Positions 54,684 through 63,591 of a DNA stretch of 64,000 bases are shown here, piece by piece. The stretch spans positions 1-64,000 of the forward strand of contig SVFQ01000016.1 of the NCBI GenBank assembly GCA_015056765.1. The letters are read 5' to 3'. A model generated the notes under the pieces. That model had not been told where the DNA came from and searched no databases. It worked only from the letters and a program-made list of their open reading frames with translations. The position numbers were made by a program, and so were the translations under genes. This stretch comes from Lachnospiraceae bacterium. GTDB taxonomy: Bacteria > Bacillota > Clostridia > Lachnospirales > Lachnospiraceae. The number at the start of each line of letters is the position of its first letter. Within the stretch, counting starts at the first letter, position 1.

Positions 54684-55889
54684 TTACGATAAGCGGCGTA
54701 TCATTTCCATGCACATACGTCCATTGTGATAAGGACACTTCCAGGGCTCCACTATTGGCTCCTCTAAGGCCGGTTTTCCATCTTTATCCACATACCAATA
54801 CCATTCTGTCGGTGTTTTCCCCGGCATCATCACATAAGTCTTAACAAACTCCCAGATAGACTGGGCCGCTTCTGCATATTCTGCCCTCTCAGGCCAATTC
54901 TGATAACCATTGTAGAATCCGGTTATCGCTTCTGCTTGCACCCACCAGACGCGTCTCTCATCTACCACGCCTTTCTCGCATTCTGCCGGCATAGAGTGGT
55001 GTACATACGCCTGTTTGTATGTTTCTTCCGTCATAGCCTGCACCAAAGGCATCATTGAAGCAGTCGATTCTTCCTCTCCCAGAACTTCCACGCCTCTCTG
55101 AATCAGCCACGCGCTTTCGATATCGTGTCCGTAGGAATACAAATCTATCAAACTGTGATAGTCCTGATCAAAGAAAACTTCCTGTCTTCTTTTGACGGGA
55201 TTATAAATTTTCTTTTCTATAATCCCAAACATTTCTCTTAAATTTTGTGCCACCTTTTCACGCATTTCCCGGTACTCCCCCAGGTTTTTGGTTACCCTGT
55301 ACAGTTCCGTATACGCTTCCATGACATGCAACAGTGTATTCATGGTTCTGGTGGCTTCCACACCATTTTCCGATAATTTTTCATTGGAAACCGGCGCAAA
55401 ATCCACGTCAAAAGCTTCCAGATAGCCTCCTTCATCTCGCATTCTTTCCTCTATGAGTTCATAGAGATTTCCCGCCAGATCAAGTGCTTCTAACTGCTTT
55501 GTGTTTTCGTAATAGGCACAAAGGCCATAAATAGCAAAGGCCTGATTATAGGTGTGTTTTGTATCATCCGCAGGCTTCCCGTCGTAAGTTACAGACCAGT
55601 AAAGCCCACCATTTTCTTTGTCTAAAAAAGATTCCTTCAGAAAGGTATAAGCCTGATCCATGTAAGGTCGCAGCGATTTCTCTCCCAGTAGCGTACAAGC
55701 GCTGGAGAAAAACCATAAGATGCGGCTATTTAGGATACAGCCCTTTTCTGCCTTCTTATCAACCTTTCCTTTGGTATCCATATATCCGTAAAACCCGCCA
55801 TTTTCCGTATCCCGCATTCCTTTCCAAAAAGGAATCAGGTCTTTTGTCAAATGCTGGCGAAGTTCTGTTTTCCATTGTTTCGTATTCAT
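54684..55889 (-). CDS. mannobiose (cellobiose) 2-epimerase
   Basis: A 401-aa (alpha/alpha)6-barrel of the AGE/cellobiose 2-epimerase family. KHTYNQAFAIYGLCAYY, TRTMNTLLHVMEAYTELYR and RVWWVQAEAITGFYNGYQ carry the conserved His, Trp and Glu residues of the active site. It would turn beta-1,4-mannobiose into mannosyl-glucose, the substrate of the GH130_1 enzyme encoded next to it. The ATG has AAGGA about ten bases upstream. It lies 13 bp after the second permease gene. Confidence 0.9.
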   Translation of the reverse strand: MNTKQWKTELRQHLTKDLIPFWKGMRDTENGGFYGYMDTKGKVDKKAEKGCILNSRILWFFSSACTLLGEKSLRPYMDQAYTFLKESFLDKENGGLYWSVTYDGKPADDTKHTYNQAFAIYGLCAYYENTKQLEALDLAGNLYELIEERMRDEGGYLEAFDVDFAPVSNEKLSENGVEATRTMNTLLHVMEAYTELYRVTKNLGEYREMREKVAQNLREMFGIIEKKIYNPVKRRQEVFFDQDYHSLIDLYSYGHDIESAWLIQRGVEVLGEEESTASMMPLVQAMTEETYKQAYVHHSMPAECEKGVVDERRVWWVQAEAITGFYNGYQNWPERAEYAEAAQSIWEFVKTYVMMPGKTPTEWYWYVDKDGKPALEEPIVEPWKCPYHNGRMCMEMIRRLS

Positions 55890-55902
55890 TTTTTGATTGT
55901 CC

Positions 55903-56763
55903 TTACCCCTTTACTGCTCCGGCGGTAATACCACTATAGATTTGCTTTTGGCATAGTAAAAAGACAATCAGTGCCGGTAAGAAAGAAATGATAACACCGG
56001 CGCAAATCAAGTTGTACTGGCTACCCATGGGACCTACAAAGGTGTACAGAGAGGTAGCTACCGTGTGCAAGTTCTTATTCTGCAGATAGAGGTTAGCGCA
56101 ATAGTATTCGTTGTAGACACCTACACCTTTGAGAATACATGCGGTAATCACTGCAGGTTTTAAAAGTGGCAGCAAAATCTGCCAATAGATTTTCCAATAG
56201 CTGGCGCCATCAATGATTGCGGACTCATCCAAGGATACCGAAATATTCTCCATAAACTGAATAAAGATATAGATGGAGATGACATCCGTACCGCACATCA
56301 TAATGATATAGCCATATAAATGATTCACAAATCCCAGACTAGACATGATATTGTACACAGTGACCTGCATGGCAACACTTGGCAAAAGGGATGCAAACAG
56401 GTACAGATTACGAATAAGTGTATTTCCCGGGAAAGTAAATCTAGTCAGCACAAAAGCCAGCTGGGTACCTACAATAACAGAGATTACCAGTACTACCAGC
56501 ATCACGATAAGGGAGTTTAGAAATGCCCGTCCCATATTTGCTGTAGTAAAAGCTTTCACGAAATTATCAAAGTTAAAGAAGTTCTCGGGCAAGGTCATGA
56601 CATTTGTACTTTTGTATTCTTCTTCTGTTTTCAATGCTGTGATAAAACAAGAAACCAGAGGGAGCACACAAGCAAATCCGAACAGCAGTAGTGTTGCATA
56701 TTTGATTATGTTCAATAAAATGGCGAAAAAGAAAGTTTTTGTATTCTTGATTGCTGTTTCCAT
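55903..56763 (-). CDS. ABC sugar permease, MalG type
   Basis: A 286-aa inner-membrane permease with six hydrophobic segments. The EAA loop is DESAIIDGASYWKIYWQILL (ATPase contact, ~190). It starts on the stop of the first permease (TAATG overlap), so translation is coupled, with AGGAGG 12 bases upstream. It forms the importer with the adjacent MalF-type permease and solute-binding protein. No ATPase gene is present; a shared MsiK-like ATPase elsewhere is probable, as is common for these CUT1 systems. Confidence 0.92.
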   Translation of the reverse strand: METAIKNTKTFFFAILLNIIKYATLLLFGFACVLPLVSCFITALKTEEEYKSTNVMTLPENFFNFDNFVKAFTTANMGRAFLNSLIVMLVVLVISVIVGTQLAFVLTRFTFPGNTLIRNLYLFASLLPSVAMQVTVYNIMSSLGFVNHLYGYIIMMCGTDVISIYIFIQFMENISVSLDESAIIDGASYWKIYWQILLPLLKPAVITACILKGVGVYNEYYCANLYLQNKNLHTVATSLYTFVGPMGSQYNLICAGVIISFLPALIVFLLCQKQIYSGITAGAVKG

Positions 56764-57788
56764 TACGCTCTAGCCCCTCCTTTTCCTGCTTTTTTCAGTT
56801 CTTTTCTTTGCAGCTTTTCAGCTTTTATCCTGGCCCGTTTTGCCTTGTAGGATTCATCCTCGCTATTGGCATCACGGAAAATATAGGTGAAGAAAAGTTT
56901 CTGTAAAATGGTACATGCAAAAATGATAAGCAATAGCACTACTGCCATAGCAGAGGCTAATCCAACCTTTTGGGAAGTATGCGCTATTTCATTCATGATG
57001 ACAAAGTATGTACCGGTTCCATTGGCTCCACTGGTGATAACATAAGGCTGCTCAAACGCGGACAGTGAGCCTGTAATGGATAAAATAATATTTAAAGTGA
57101 CAATGGTCTTGATGCTTGGCAAAATGATATGCTTGAACATCTGCCATTTGTTGGCACCATCCAAAGCCGCAGCTTCGTACAGGGAATCATCCACGGACAT
57201 GATGGCACCGATGAAAAGAACCATGTTTTGTCCAAAGTATCTCCAAACGGACGTCGCTACCAGAGACCAGTTATTTACGCTTTGATCTTTTAGCCAGTAG
57301 GGCAGGTTTTCCTGGGATGCACCAAGCCACATCAGCACTGTATCCAGCACGAAGCCCCTGGTGTAGAAAAACTTAAAGATAAAGCCGATAGCGATACCAT
57401 TGATGAGATAAGGGAAAAACATCAGTCCCTTAAATAAGTTGCCACCCTTTACTTTAAAGCTCAGGATTGTGGCAAAATATAATGCAATCACAAGTTGCAA
57501 CAGGGCACCTACCATATAGTACACGGATAGTTTTAGTGCCCCGAAGCAGTCCTCGCGTTTGAACACATCTACGTAGTTTCTTAGTCCTACATAAACTCGT
57601 TTTTCCACCGGAGTGGTGTATTTCATTTTGTAGAAACTAAACTTCACCATTTCTGCAAAAGGGAAATAAGTAAACACAACAAGCAGTGTCAATGGAACAA
57701 CAAGGAAAAGCAGGGTTATGGCAATTTGCTGCCCCTTTCTGGTTCTCCAAAAGTTCCTCCTGGGTTGTGTTATTGTTACGTCTGTCAT
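56763..57788 (-). CDS. ABC sugar permease, MalF type
   Basis: A 341-aa permease with six membrane segments and the EAA loop YEAAALDGANKWQMFKHIIL. The N-terminus is cytoplasmic and basic (RRNFWRTRKGQQ), and the C-terminal tail is Lys-rich (RIKAEKLQRKELKKAGK). GGAGGTGGAGT precedes the ATG. It sits 35 bp after the solute-binding protein gene and overlaps the next permease by one base. Confidence 0.92.
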   Translation of the reverse strand: MTDVTITQPRRNFWRTRKGQQIAITLLFLVVPLTLLVVFTYFPFAEMVKFSFYKMKYTTPVEKRVYVGLRNYVDVFKREDCFGALKLSVYYMVGALLQLVIALYFATILSFKVKGGNLFKGLMFFPYLINGIAIGFIFKFFYTRGFVLDTVLMWLGASQENLPYWLKDQSVNNWSLVATSVWRYFGQNMVLFIGAIMSVDDSLYEAAALDGANKWQMFKHIILPSIKTIVTLNIILSITGSLSAFEQPYVITSGANGTGTYFVIMNEIAHTSQKVGLASAMAVVLLLIIFACTILQKLFFTYIFRDANSEDESYKAKRARIKAEKLQRKELKKAGKGGARA

Positions 57789-57823
57789 ACTCCACCTCCG
57801 GTGTTATTTGTTTCAAAGTTTCT

Positions 57824-59263
57824 TTACTGATTTACTTCGATGCCATTTACTTCCTGTGCATCAGACCAAGCTTCATTCCAAGAAGCCATGATGTCGTCGA
57901 AGCTCATGTCACCTTTAGATGCATGCTCGATGATTAACTGAATTTTCTTATCACCGGCATTATTTACGTTTAATTCAGAGTCAGCGTTGAGAAGATTTAA
58001 GTTATCTTCTTCGCCCATAAGTGCGGGTTCGTCCTGTAAAAACTCTACGCCATCAAAAGCAAGTTTTGTTTCTGTGCTGCCTGCCACAATTGGAAGACCA
58101 TCTTCGTTATAAGAGAAACCGGACTTTTCGGTCATCCATTTTACGAATACCATTGCAGCCTGTTTTTCTTCTTCAGAAGCATTCACATTAATGCCAAAGC
58201 TATAATCAGGACCAGATACTGCATACTGTTTGCCATTTACTGTAATAGGGAATGGCATGTAGCCGATATCTGCTGCGTGTTCACCGGCAGCCTCCATCTG
58301 TGGATATGCCCAGGAGCCAAGTACCATACAACCGATTTCACCGTTATTCAGCATGCCTTTGCAACCTTCCCAGTCAGTAGTGGTGTAATCGTCTTCAGTC
58401 AAGCCTTCTGCTACAGCATCATAGAGAATCTTGTATACGGCATAAGCATGTGTCTCATCGCCATAATCCCGGAAAGGATCTTTGGTATGTGCAAGTTTCT
58501 GATTGATGTAAGTAGGATCACCGGTTGCATTGCTACCAATGTAGGCATCCCATGCACCCATGGTCCAGCCTGCTGCATAGTTGGTATATAACGGAATCGC
58601 ATCTGTGTTTTCTTTGATTTTTTTCAAAGCTTCGATAAATTCCGTTGGTGTTTTAGGCAATTCTGTAATGCCGGCGTCTGCAAAGACTTTTTTGTTATAA
58701 ACAATACCCTGCGCTGTTGCGGTAGATGGTACTCCGTAGCAAACTCCATCGTATGCCCACTCAGTTGCATAATTGATTTGTGTGCTCATTTCTTCTACAG
58801 AGCCATATGGCATAAAGTAGGAACTGAGATCTGCTTTATCTACGGCCGGAATCATCATTACAGTTTCGTAATCTCCGGACTGTAAATGAGTCTTGGCATC
58901 ATCTGCATAGTTGGTATCTGTCGTCAGATCAACGGTGATACCCGGATACATTTTGTTGAATTCTTCCAGGTATTCTTTCCATGTCACTCCGCCATAATCA
59001 TCAGAATCCATATCTGTTCTGTGATTGAACAAAGTAATTGTGGTATTGAGATCTGTGAAATCTTCCCCAAGAGTCACACTGGAATAAGTAAGAGTCCCGG
59101 GTTCTGTCTCGGATGCCCCGGCAGTCTCTGTGTTCTCCGCAGGTGCTGCCTCTGTAGTTGTGCCTTCTTCCACTGTTGTTTCTGCAGTAGGCGCCGCATT
59201 ACCGCAAGCGGTTAAGCCAAGTACCATACTGGCAGAAAGAATAGCTACTAGTTTCTTTTTCAT
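57824..59263 (-). CDS. sugar ABC transporter solute-binding lipoprotein (mannooligosaccharide candidate)
   Basis: A 479-aa family 1 solute-binding protein. The lipoprotein signal MKKKLVAILSASMVLGLTAC has lipobox LTAC; a Thr/Glu-rich linker follows to ~60. The body contains ITLFNHRTDMDS, GIVYNKKVFADAGITELPKT (typical hinge strand) and AMVFVKWMTEKSGF. As the first gene of the mannan operon, with its promoter and operator just upstream, it most likely captures acetylated or galactosylated mannooligosaccharides, as MnBP does in Roseburia intestinalis; that specificity is inferred from context. GGAGGAAGG precedes the start. Confidence 0.9.
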   Translation of the reverse strand: MKKKLVAILSASMVLGLTACGNAAPTAETTVEEGTTTEAAPAENTETAGASETEPGTLTYSSVTLGEDFTDLNTTITLFNHRTDMDSDDYGGVTWKEYLEEFNKMYPGITVDLTTDTNYADDAKTHLQSGDYETVMMIPAVDKADLSSYFMPYGSVEEMSTQINYATEWAYDGVCYGVPSTATAQGIVYNKKVFADAGITELPKTPTEFIEALKKIKENTDAIPLYTNYAAGWTMGAWDAYIGSNATGDPTYINQKLAHTKDPFRDYGDETHAYAVYKILYDAVAEGLTEDDYTTTDWEGCKGMLNNGEIGCMVLGSWAYPQMEAAGEHAADIGYMPFPITVNGKQYAVSGPDYSFGINVNASEEEKQAAMVFVKWMTEKSGFSYNEDGLPIVAGSTETKLAFDGVEFLQDEPALMGEEDNLNLLNADSELNVNNAGDKKIQLIIEHASKGDMSFDDIMASWNEAWSDAQEVNGIEVNQ

Positions 59264-59288
59264 AGTTTTCTACCTTCCTCCTATTTTT

Positions 59289-59304
59289 AACTTAAATTTA
59301 AGTT
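59289..59304. promoter_or_regulatory. probable LacI operator, mannan operon
   Basis: AACTTAAATTTAAGTT is a 16-bp perfect palindrome lying at the expected transcription start of the operon, just downstream of the -10. Similar ACTTAA/TTTAA elements lie downstream of the divergent GH130 promoter, and the LacI gene is between them. It lacks the central CG usual for LacI operators. Confidence 0.6.
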
Positions 59305-59310
59305 ATTTTT

Positions 59311-59338
59311 AGTATACTTCTTAGCCACTTAAAGTCAA
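59311..59338 (-). promoter_or_regulatory. promoter of the mannan operon
   Basis: On the minus strand TTGACT and TATACT are 16 bp apart, close to consensus. The transcript would start near 59304, at the palindrome. Confidence 0.65.
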
Positions 59339-59412
59339 CGAATTTGTGAAAAATAAATAAATTCTGTTTGATTCTCCAATAATGAATAGGTCATTTTTGG
59401 TAGTTTTTCACA

Positions 59413-59464
59413 TAAAAAAAGAGGCTAAAAAGCTAATTTTTCTCGAATTAGTTTTTTAACCTCT
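59413..59464 (-). terminator. terminator of the LacI regulator gene
   Basis: AGAGGCTAAAAAGCTAATT pairs over 19 positions (one mismatch, one G-U) with the arm at 59446-59464; the loop is 7 nt, then seven or more T's on the minus strand. Confidence 0.9.
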
Positions 59465-59500
59465 CTGTCATGTTTTTATTCACTAGAGTTTTTTATTTTT

Positions 59501-60529
59501 TTAACTACATTTTGGCGCCACGACACTTTCCTTTTCCACTATAGTGCCGCCAATAATAATTAACCCTTTCTGATAATGCTCCTTTTTCAGATTATGTAGT
59601 AAATTATGAACTGCACGTCTTGCCATACCTTTGGTGTTTACATCATAAGTAGTGATACCGATATCACAAAGACCCGGGTATAGGAAATTATCATATCCTA
59701 CTACAGACACATCTTGCGGAACCTGGTACCCTTCACTTCTGAGCTTCGCAATCAACATACTTGCTGCTAAATCGCAATTGCATACAAAAGCTGTTGGCAT
59801 CTTCTTGGGAAGTATCAGGAGTTTTTCATCCATGACGCCATTTTCGATAGACCTATCTTGTAAAATCCAGTCTTTCGGTACATCTACACCGTGTTCCATC
59901 ATGGATCTCATATAACCTAAATAGCGATCCGTGATGGAGCTGGTCGCAAGTAGAGTACCTACATAGCCAATATCATGATGTCCCTTTTCAAATAAATAAT
60001 TGGTCATGGTATAGGCGCCATAATAGTTATTGGAGATAACAGCGTCATTGTCTACCACGGACTCACTAAAGTCTAGGTACACCACCGGTAGCCGGAATCT
60101 GGCTATTCCGCTTAAATAGGCATCGCTCAGCTTACCGATAATAATGAGGCCCGCTACTTTCAGCTCTCGTAAAATGTTGGGCATCACGATTTTTTCTTCC
60201 ATTTCTGCTGTGATGGACTCCAGGAAGCTACCGCATCCCTTAGCTGCAATTTCCGTAGCCACCAGTTGCTGCAGATTTCCGTAGAAAGAAATGTAATCTG
60301 CCATGTAACGTTCTGCCACTAAAATACCAATCGGAAAAGTTTTCTCTTTTGTCTGCAGTACGCCCTTTCTTCTACTAAGAGGCTCGTACCCCATTTCCCG
60401 CGCCAATTCTTCTATTTCTTTTCGCAAGCTTTCGCTCATGCCCTTTTGACCGGACAAGGCTTTGGAGACAGTCACTGTGCTGACTCCCAGTTTCTCTGCG
60501 ATATCCTGTAATCGAACTGATTTAGCCAT
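59501..60529 (-). CDS. LacI family transcriptional regulator
   Basis: A 342-aa repressor: N-terminal helix-turn-helix and hinge (VRLQDIAEKLGVSTVTVSKA, then MGYEP), followed by a periplasmic-binding-protein-like sensor domain from ~65 (GILVAERYM, IISNNYYGAY, VSVVGYDNF). GAGGG is five bases before the ATG. It lies between the mannan operon promoter and the divergent GH130 gene, both with matching palindromic or repeated operator-like sites, so it is probably the local mannoside-responsive repressor. An AACTTAAA half-site also sits in its own 5' region, which suggests autoregulation. Confidence 0.92.
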   Translation of the reverse strand: MAKSVRLQDIAEKLGVSTVTVSKALSGQKGMSESLRKEIEELAREMGYEPLSRRKGVLQTKEKTFPIGILVAERYMADYISFYGNLQQLVATEIAAKGCGSFLESITAEMEEKIVMPNILRELKVAGLIIIGKLSDAYLSGIARFRLPVVYLDFSESVVDNDAVISNNYYGAYTMTNYLFEKGHHDIGYVGTLLATSSITDRYLGYMRSMMEHGVDVPKDWILQDRSIENGVMDEKLLILPKKMPTAFVCNCDLAASMLIAKLRSEGYQVPQDVSVVGYDNFLYPGLCDIGITTYDVNTKGMARRAVHNLLHNLKKEHYQKGLIIIGGTIVEKESVVAPKCS

Positions 60530-60623
60530 ATCATCCCTCTTTTTAAGTTTTTTCTGGTTAATCGTTTTATACCGCTTATTTCTTATAAGTATATCGTACT
60601 TTTTCTAAAATTGGAATATGATG

Positions 60624-60652
60624 TTGACTTAATTTCTTTTTTCTTGTATATA
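60624..60652 (+). promoter_or_regulatory. promoter of the divergent GH130 gene
   Basis: TTGACT and TATATA with a 17-bp spacer lie just upstream of the direct repeat at 60661-60685 and 48 bp before the start codon. Confidence 0.6.
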
Positions 60653-60658
60653 TAATTT

Positions 60659-60686
60659 AACTTAATTTAATCACTTAATTTAATCT
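60659..60686. promoter_or_regulatory. operator-like direct repeat CTTAATTTAATC
   Basis: CTTAATTTAATC occurs twice with 13-bp spacing (60661 and 60674), right after the -10 element. Its ACTTAA-TTTAA core matches the halves of the palindrome at 59289-59304. Binding by the adjacent LacI protein is inferred. Confidence 0.5.
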
Positions 60687-60700
60687 TTTAGGAGGTTACT

Positions 60701-61921
60701 ATGAAACAAATCCAATCTAATGCACCAAGTATCCAGTGCTCTGCAAATCCCGTACTAGAACCGATGCCTGGCTGTCCCTGGGCAGATACCATGGTGTTAA
60801 ATCCGGCTTTGGTTTTGGATAATGACGGTCATACCATCCATATGCTTTTTCGTGCCACCGGCCCATGGCCTTCCAAGAATCTTCGAGGCATTTCTGACCC
60901 ATATCCTATCTTTCTTGGATATGCAGTCAGTACAGACGGAGGAGAAAGCTTTGAAGCAGATTTTACACGCCCTGCCCTGTCTCCCGGCTTAGCCTACACC
61001 CGGGAAGAAATGTACATCCAAAATATCTACGGTGAAAAAGTCATCCATTATGCCAACGGTTGTGTAGAAGACCCACGGTTCTTCTATGTAGAGGGTCAAC
61101 TCTACCTTACCGTGGCATGCCGGCTCTTTCCACCCGGAGCCTATTGGCTTGGGGATAAGCGGAAAGATAACCTGCCGGATTGGGTTCTTCAAGAAGACAG
61201 TCCCCTGGGGCATCTTGCCATGCGAAACGACACTGTCACCGTACTTTATCAGGTGGATTTAAATGCTCTAAAGAGCCGAGAGTACGAAAAGGCCTTTGCC
61301 TACGTAGGTCCTTTGACAGATGGGGAATTGACAGATAACAGGGATGTTTTTCTCTTTCCTCGCAAGTTTCGGATTGACGGAAGGAGCCAGTATCTTATGC
61401 TCCACAGACCGGATAATCCTTCTGTATTCGGCGCAGACAGTCATAAGCCAAGTATTATGCTGGCAGCTGCGGATAGTTTTAAGGATTTCTCAACAGAAAA
61501 AGCAACGCATAAACTACTATTAAAGAGTCAATTTGATTGGGAAGAAGAACGAGTAGGTGCAAGCTTTCCACCAATGGACTTGGGAAATGGGGAGTGGCTT
61601 ATGTCTTATCATGGGAAGCAATATCCCGGATATGGATATACCCAATCCTTCGCTATTTTAGAAGACGTAGAAAATGATTTTCCACGGATCAAGCACAGAG
61701 TTTCAGAGCGCGTTCTCTATGCAAAACAGGCATGGGAACTACCTGATAAGTTCCCATGCCCGTGCATTTTCACTACCGGTGCCGTCCTGCTGGATGACAC
61801 GCTGATTATGGGGTATGGCGCCGCCGATCAAAAAATCGGAATTGCTAAAACCCGTTTTTCCAAGTTGCTGGATTACATCAGGTGCTTTGATGCACAAGGT
61901 AATCCTACGCAAACTCCTTAA
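60701..61921 (+). CDS. divergent GH130-family glycoside phosphorylase or hydrolase
   Basis: A 406-aa five-bladed beta-propeller of the GH130 superfamily but clearly apart from subfamilies 1 and 2. Visible landmarks are CVEDPRFFYVEGQLYL (general acid Asp position, ~123), DNRDVFLFPRKFRIDGRSQY, LMSYHGKQYPGYGY and IMGYGAADQKIGIAKT. Residues ~50-75 and 130-165 hold insertions not seen in the two neighbouring GH130 proteins. It may act on another beta-mannoside. AGGAGG lies five bases before the ATG. It is alone on the plus strand, divergent from lacI, and its last 17 bp overlap the 3' end of the convergent Na/Pi transporter gene. Confidence 0.82.
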   Translation: MKQIQSNAPSIQCSANPVLEPMPGCPWADTMVLNPALVLDNDGHTIHMLFRATGPWPSKNLRGISDPYPIFLGYAVSTDGGESFEADFTRPALSPGLAYTREEMYIQNIYGEKVIHYANGCVEDPRFFYVEGQLYLTVACRLFPPGAYWLGDKRKDNLPDWVLQEDSPLGHLAMRNDTVTVLYQVDLNALKSREYEKAFAYVGPLTDGELTDNRDVFLFPRKFRIDGRSQYLMLHRPDNPSVFGADSHKPSIMLAAADSFKDFSTEKATHKLLLKSQFDWEEERVGASFPPMDLGNGEWLMSYHGKQYPGYGYTQSFAILEDVENDFPRIKHRVSERVLYAKQAWELPDKFPCPCIFTTGAVLLDDTLIMGYGAADQKIGIAKTRFSKLLDYIRCFDAQGNPTQTP

Positions 61922-63578
61922 TGGATTTACCCACATTCATAAAGTGGTCTGCGATACGTTCTGCATTAGATGCAAGAGACATGTACTGTGCCCCTACCAT
62001 AGGGGTACAGATACCTTCGTTCATACGTTTGATATGGTTATCTTCCATACGCGCAGTGATGCGGTCAATCTCATCCTCTATCTTTTCTGCGTTATGAAGC
62101 GCATCGAAATCCAGATTCACATATGCTGCCATACAAGAATCGAAAAGATTGATGACCTTTTCTTCCATGTACTGAATCTCCGCAACAGCGGAAACAGAGA
62201 AGCCCTCACCGGAAGACTGAAGACTGTCTGCATATTCTACTATATTTTCCGCATAGTCACCCACACGCTCTAAATCCGAAATAGTGTGGAACGCTACCGA
62301 CAAGAACTTATGATCCTGATCGCTTAACTGTTCTTTGGAAAGCTTCACGATGAAATGCACCAGTTCTTTATTGATGAAGTCCAGTTCCTTTTCTCTGTGC
62401 TCAAACTCCGGTTTCTTGTCGAAGTTCAAGTTGCAGATAATATCCAAGGAAAGCTTGAAGTTCTGCAGAGACTTCTCTGCCATATTAATGATTTCATTCT
62501 TCGTCTGCTGTACCGCAATGAAAGGTGTAGTCAGCATGTGCTCATCTACATAATAAAGGCGAAGCTCTTCCTTCTTTTCGGTTTCTACCTTCTCCACCTC
62601 CGGAATCAAAGCACGTACCACTTTGATAAGACCATTGGTCAACGGTAAGAAAATAAGTACCGTAATCACATTAAATACAGTATGGAACATAGCCAGCTGT
62701 AACTGTGGTGCATGCGGGAACAAGTCTGCAAAAATAGTCCCGTAGCTTAACTCTCCACCGGATACCACATGCAGGATACCAGACAAAATCATAAAGAACA
62801 CTACACCACCCACGTTAAAGAATAAGTGGATCAAGGATGTACGCTTTGCGTTCTTGCTGGCGCCGATTGCTGCAAACAAAGCCACCACGCAGGAACCGAT
62901 ATTGGAACCCATAGTCAGGTAAATACCCTGATTCAGGGTAATGAGTCCGGCTACAACCATGGTAATGGCCACAGATGTCATAACAGAGGAACTCTGAATG
63001 ATAGCTGTCAGAATAGTGCCGATAAGAACCAGCAAAAGCGGATTACGAATCATGGCAAGGAAGTTCTCCACCGCTTCTGCTTCCGCAAAAGAATTCATGG
63101 AAGAACTCATCATGCTAAGACCTACGAAAAGCATGCCGAAGCCTGCTAGGATACCACCTACTTCTTTTACTTTTTCACTTTTTCCGAAAAGGATGATGAA
63201 AGCACCGATACCGGCAAATGCTGAAAACAGTACTGTGGTACTGATTCCACCGCCACCTGAAAAGCCAAGGGCTACAATCTGACCGGTAATGGTGGTACCG
63301 ATATTGGCACCATAAATAATGGTAGCTGCCTGCTCAAGAGACATGATGCTGGCGTTTACGAAACCGATGACCATGACGGTAATGGCACCGGAACTTTGAA
63401 TGGCTGCCGTACCTACGGCGCCAATTCCAACCCCCACAAGTCTACTCTTTGCAGCTTTTGCAAACAGATTCTTCAGTCCATTACTGCTAATGGTCTCTAA
63501 ATTCTTACTCATCATGCTGCAAGCCACCAGGAAGATTCCTATTCCGGCCAGCAGACCAAGCAATGCTGTTGTAATCAT
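61905..63578 (-). CDS. Na/Pi cotransporter family protein with PhoU-like domain
   Basis: A 557-aa membrane protein: an N-terminal half of two inverted Na/Pi-cotransporter repeats, each with a QSSG/QSSS motif (AAIQSSGAITVM and AIIQSSSVMTSVA) and ATIIYGANIGTTITGQ, then a cytoplasmic PhoU-like helical domain (~335-557). It probably moves phosphate with Na+ or senses it. The ORF track starts 27 codons earlier inside the upstream gene; the ATG at 63578 has CGGAGA eight bases before it. It lies 13 bp after the cytidylate-kinase-like gene. Its stop codon is inside the convergent GH130 gene. Confidence 0.9.
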   Translation of the reverse strand: MITTALLGLLAGIGIFLVACSMMSKNLETISSNGLKNLFAKAAKSRLVGVGIGAVGTAAIQSSGAITVMVIGFVNASIMSLEQAATIIYGANIGTTITGQIVALGFSGGGGISTTVLFSAFAGIGAFIILFGKSEKVKEVGGILAGFGMLFVGLSMMSSSMNSFAEAEAVENFLAMIRNPLLLVLIGTILTAIIQSSSVMTSVAITMVVAGLITLNQGIYLTMGSNIGSCVVALFAAIGASKNAKRTSLIHLFFNVGGVVFFMILSGILHVVSGGELSYGTIFADLFPHAPQLQLAMFHTVFNVITVLIFLPLTNGLIKVVRALIPEVEKVETEKKEELRLYYVDEHMLTTPFIAVQQTKNEIINMAEKSLQNFKLSLDIICNLNFDKKPEFEHREKELDFINKELVHFIVKLSKEQLSDQDHKFLSVAFHTISDLERVGDYAENIVEYADSLQSSGEGFSVSAVAEIQYMEEKVINLFDSCMAAYVNLDFDALHNAEKIEDEIDRITARMEDNHIKRMNEGICTPMVGAQYMSLASNAERIADHFMNVGKSIKEFA

Positions 63579-63591
63579 ACAGTATTCTCCG

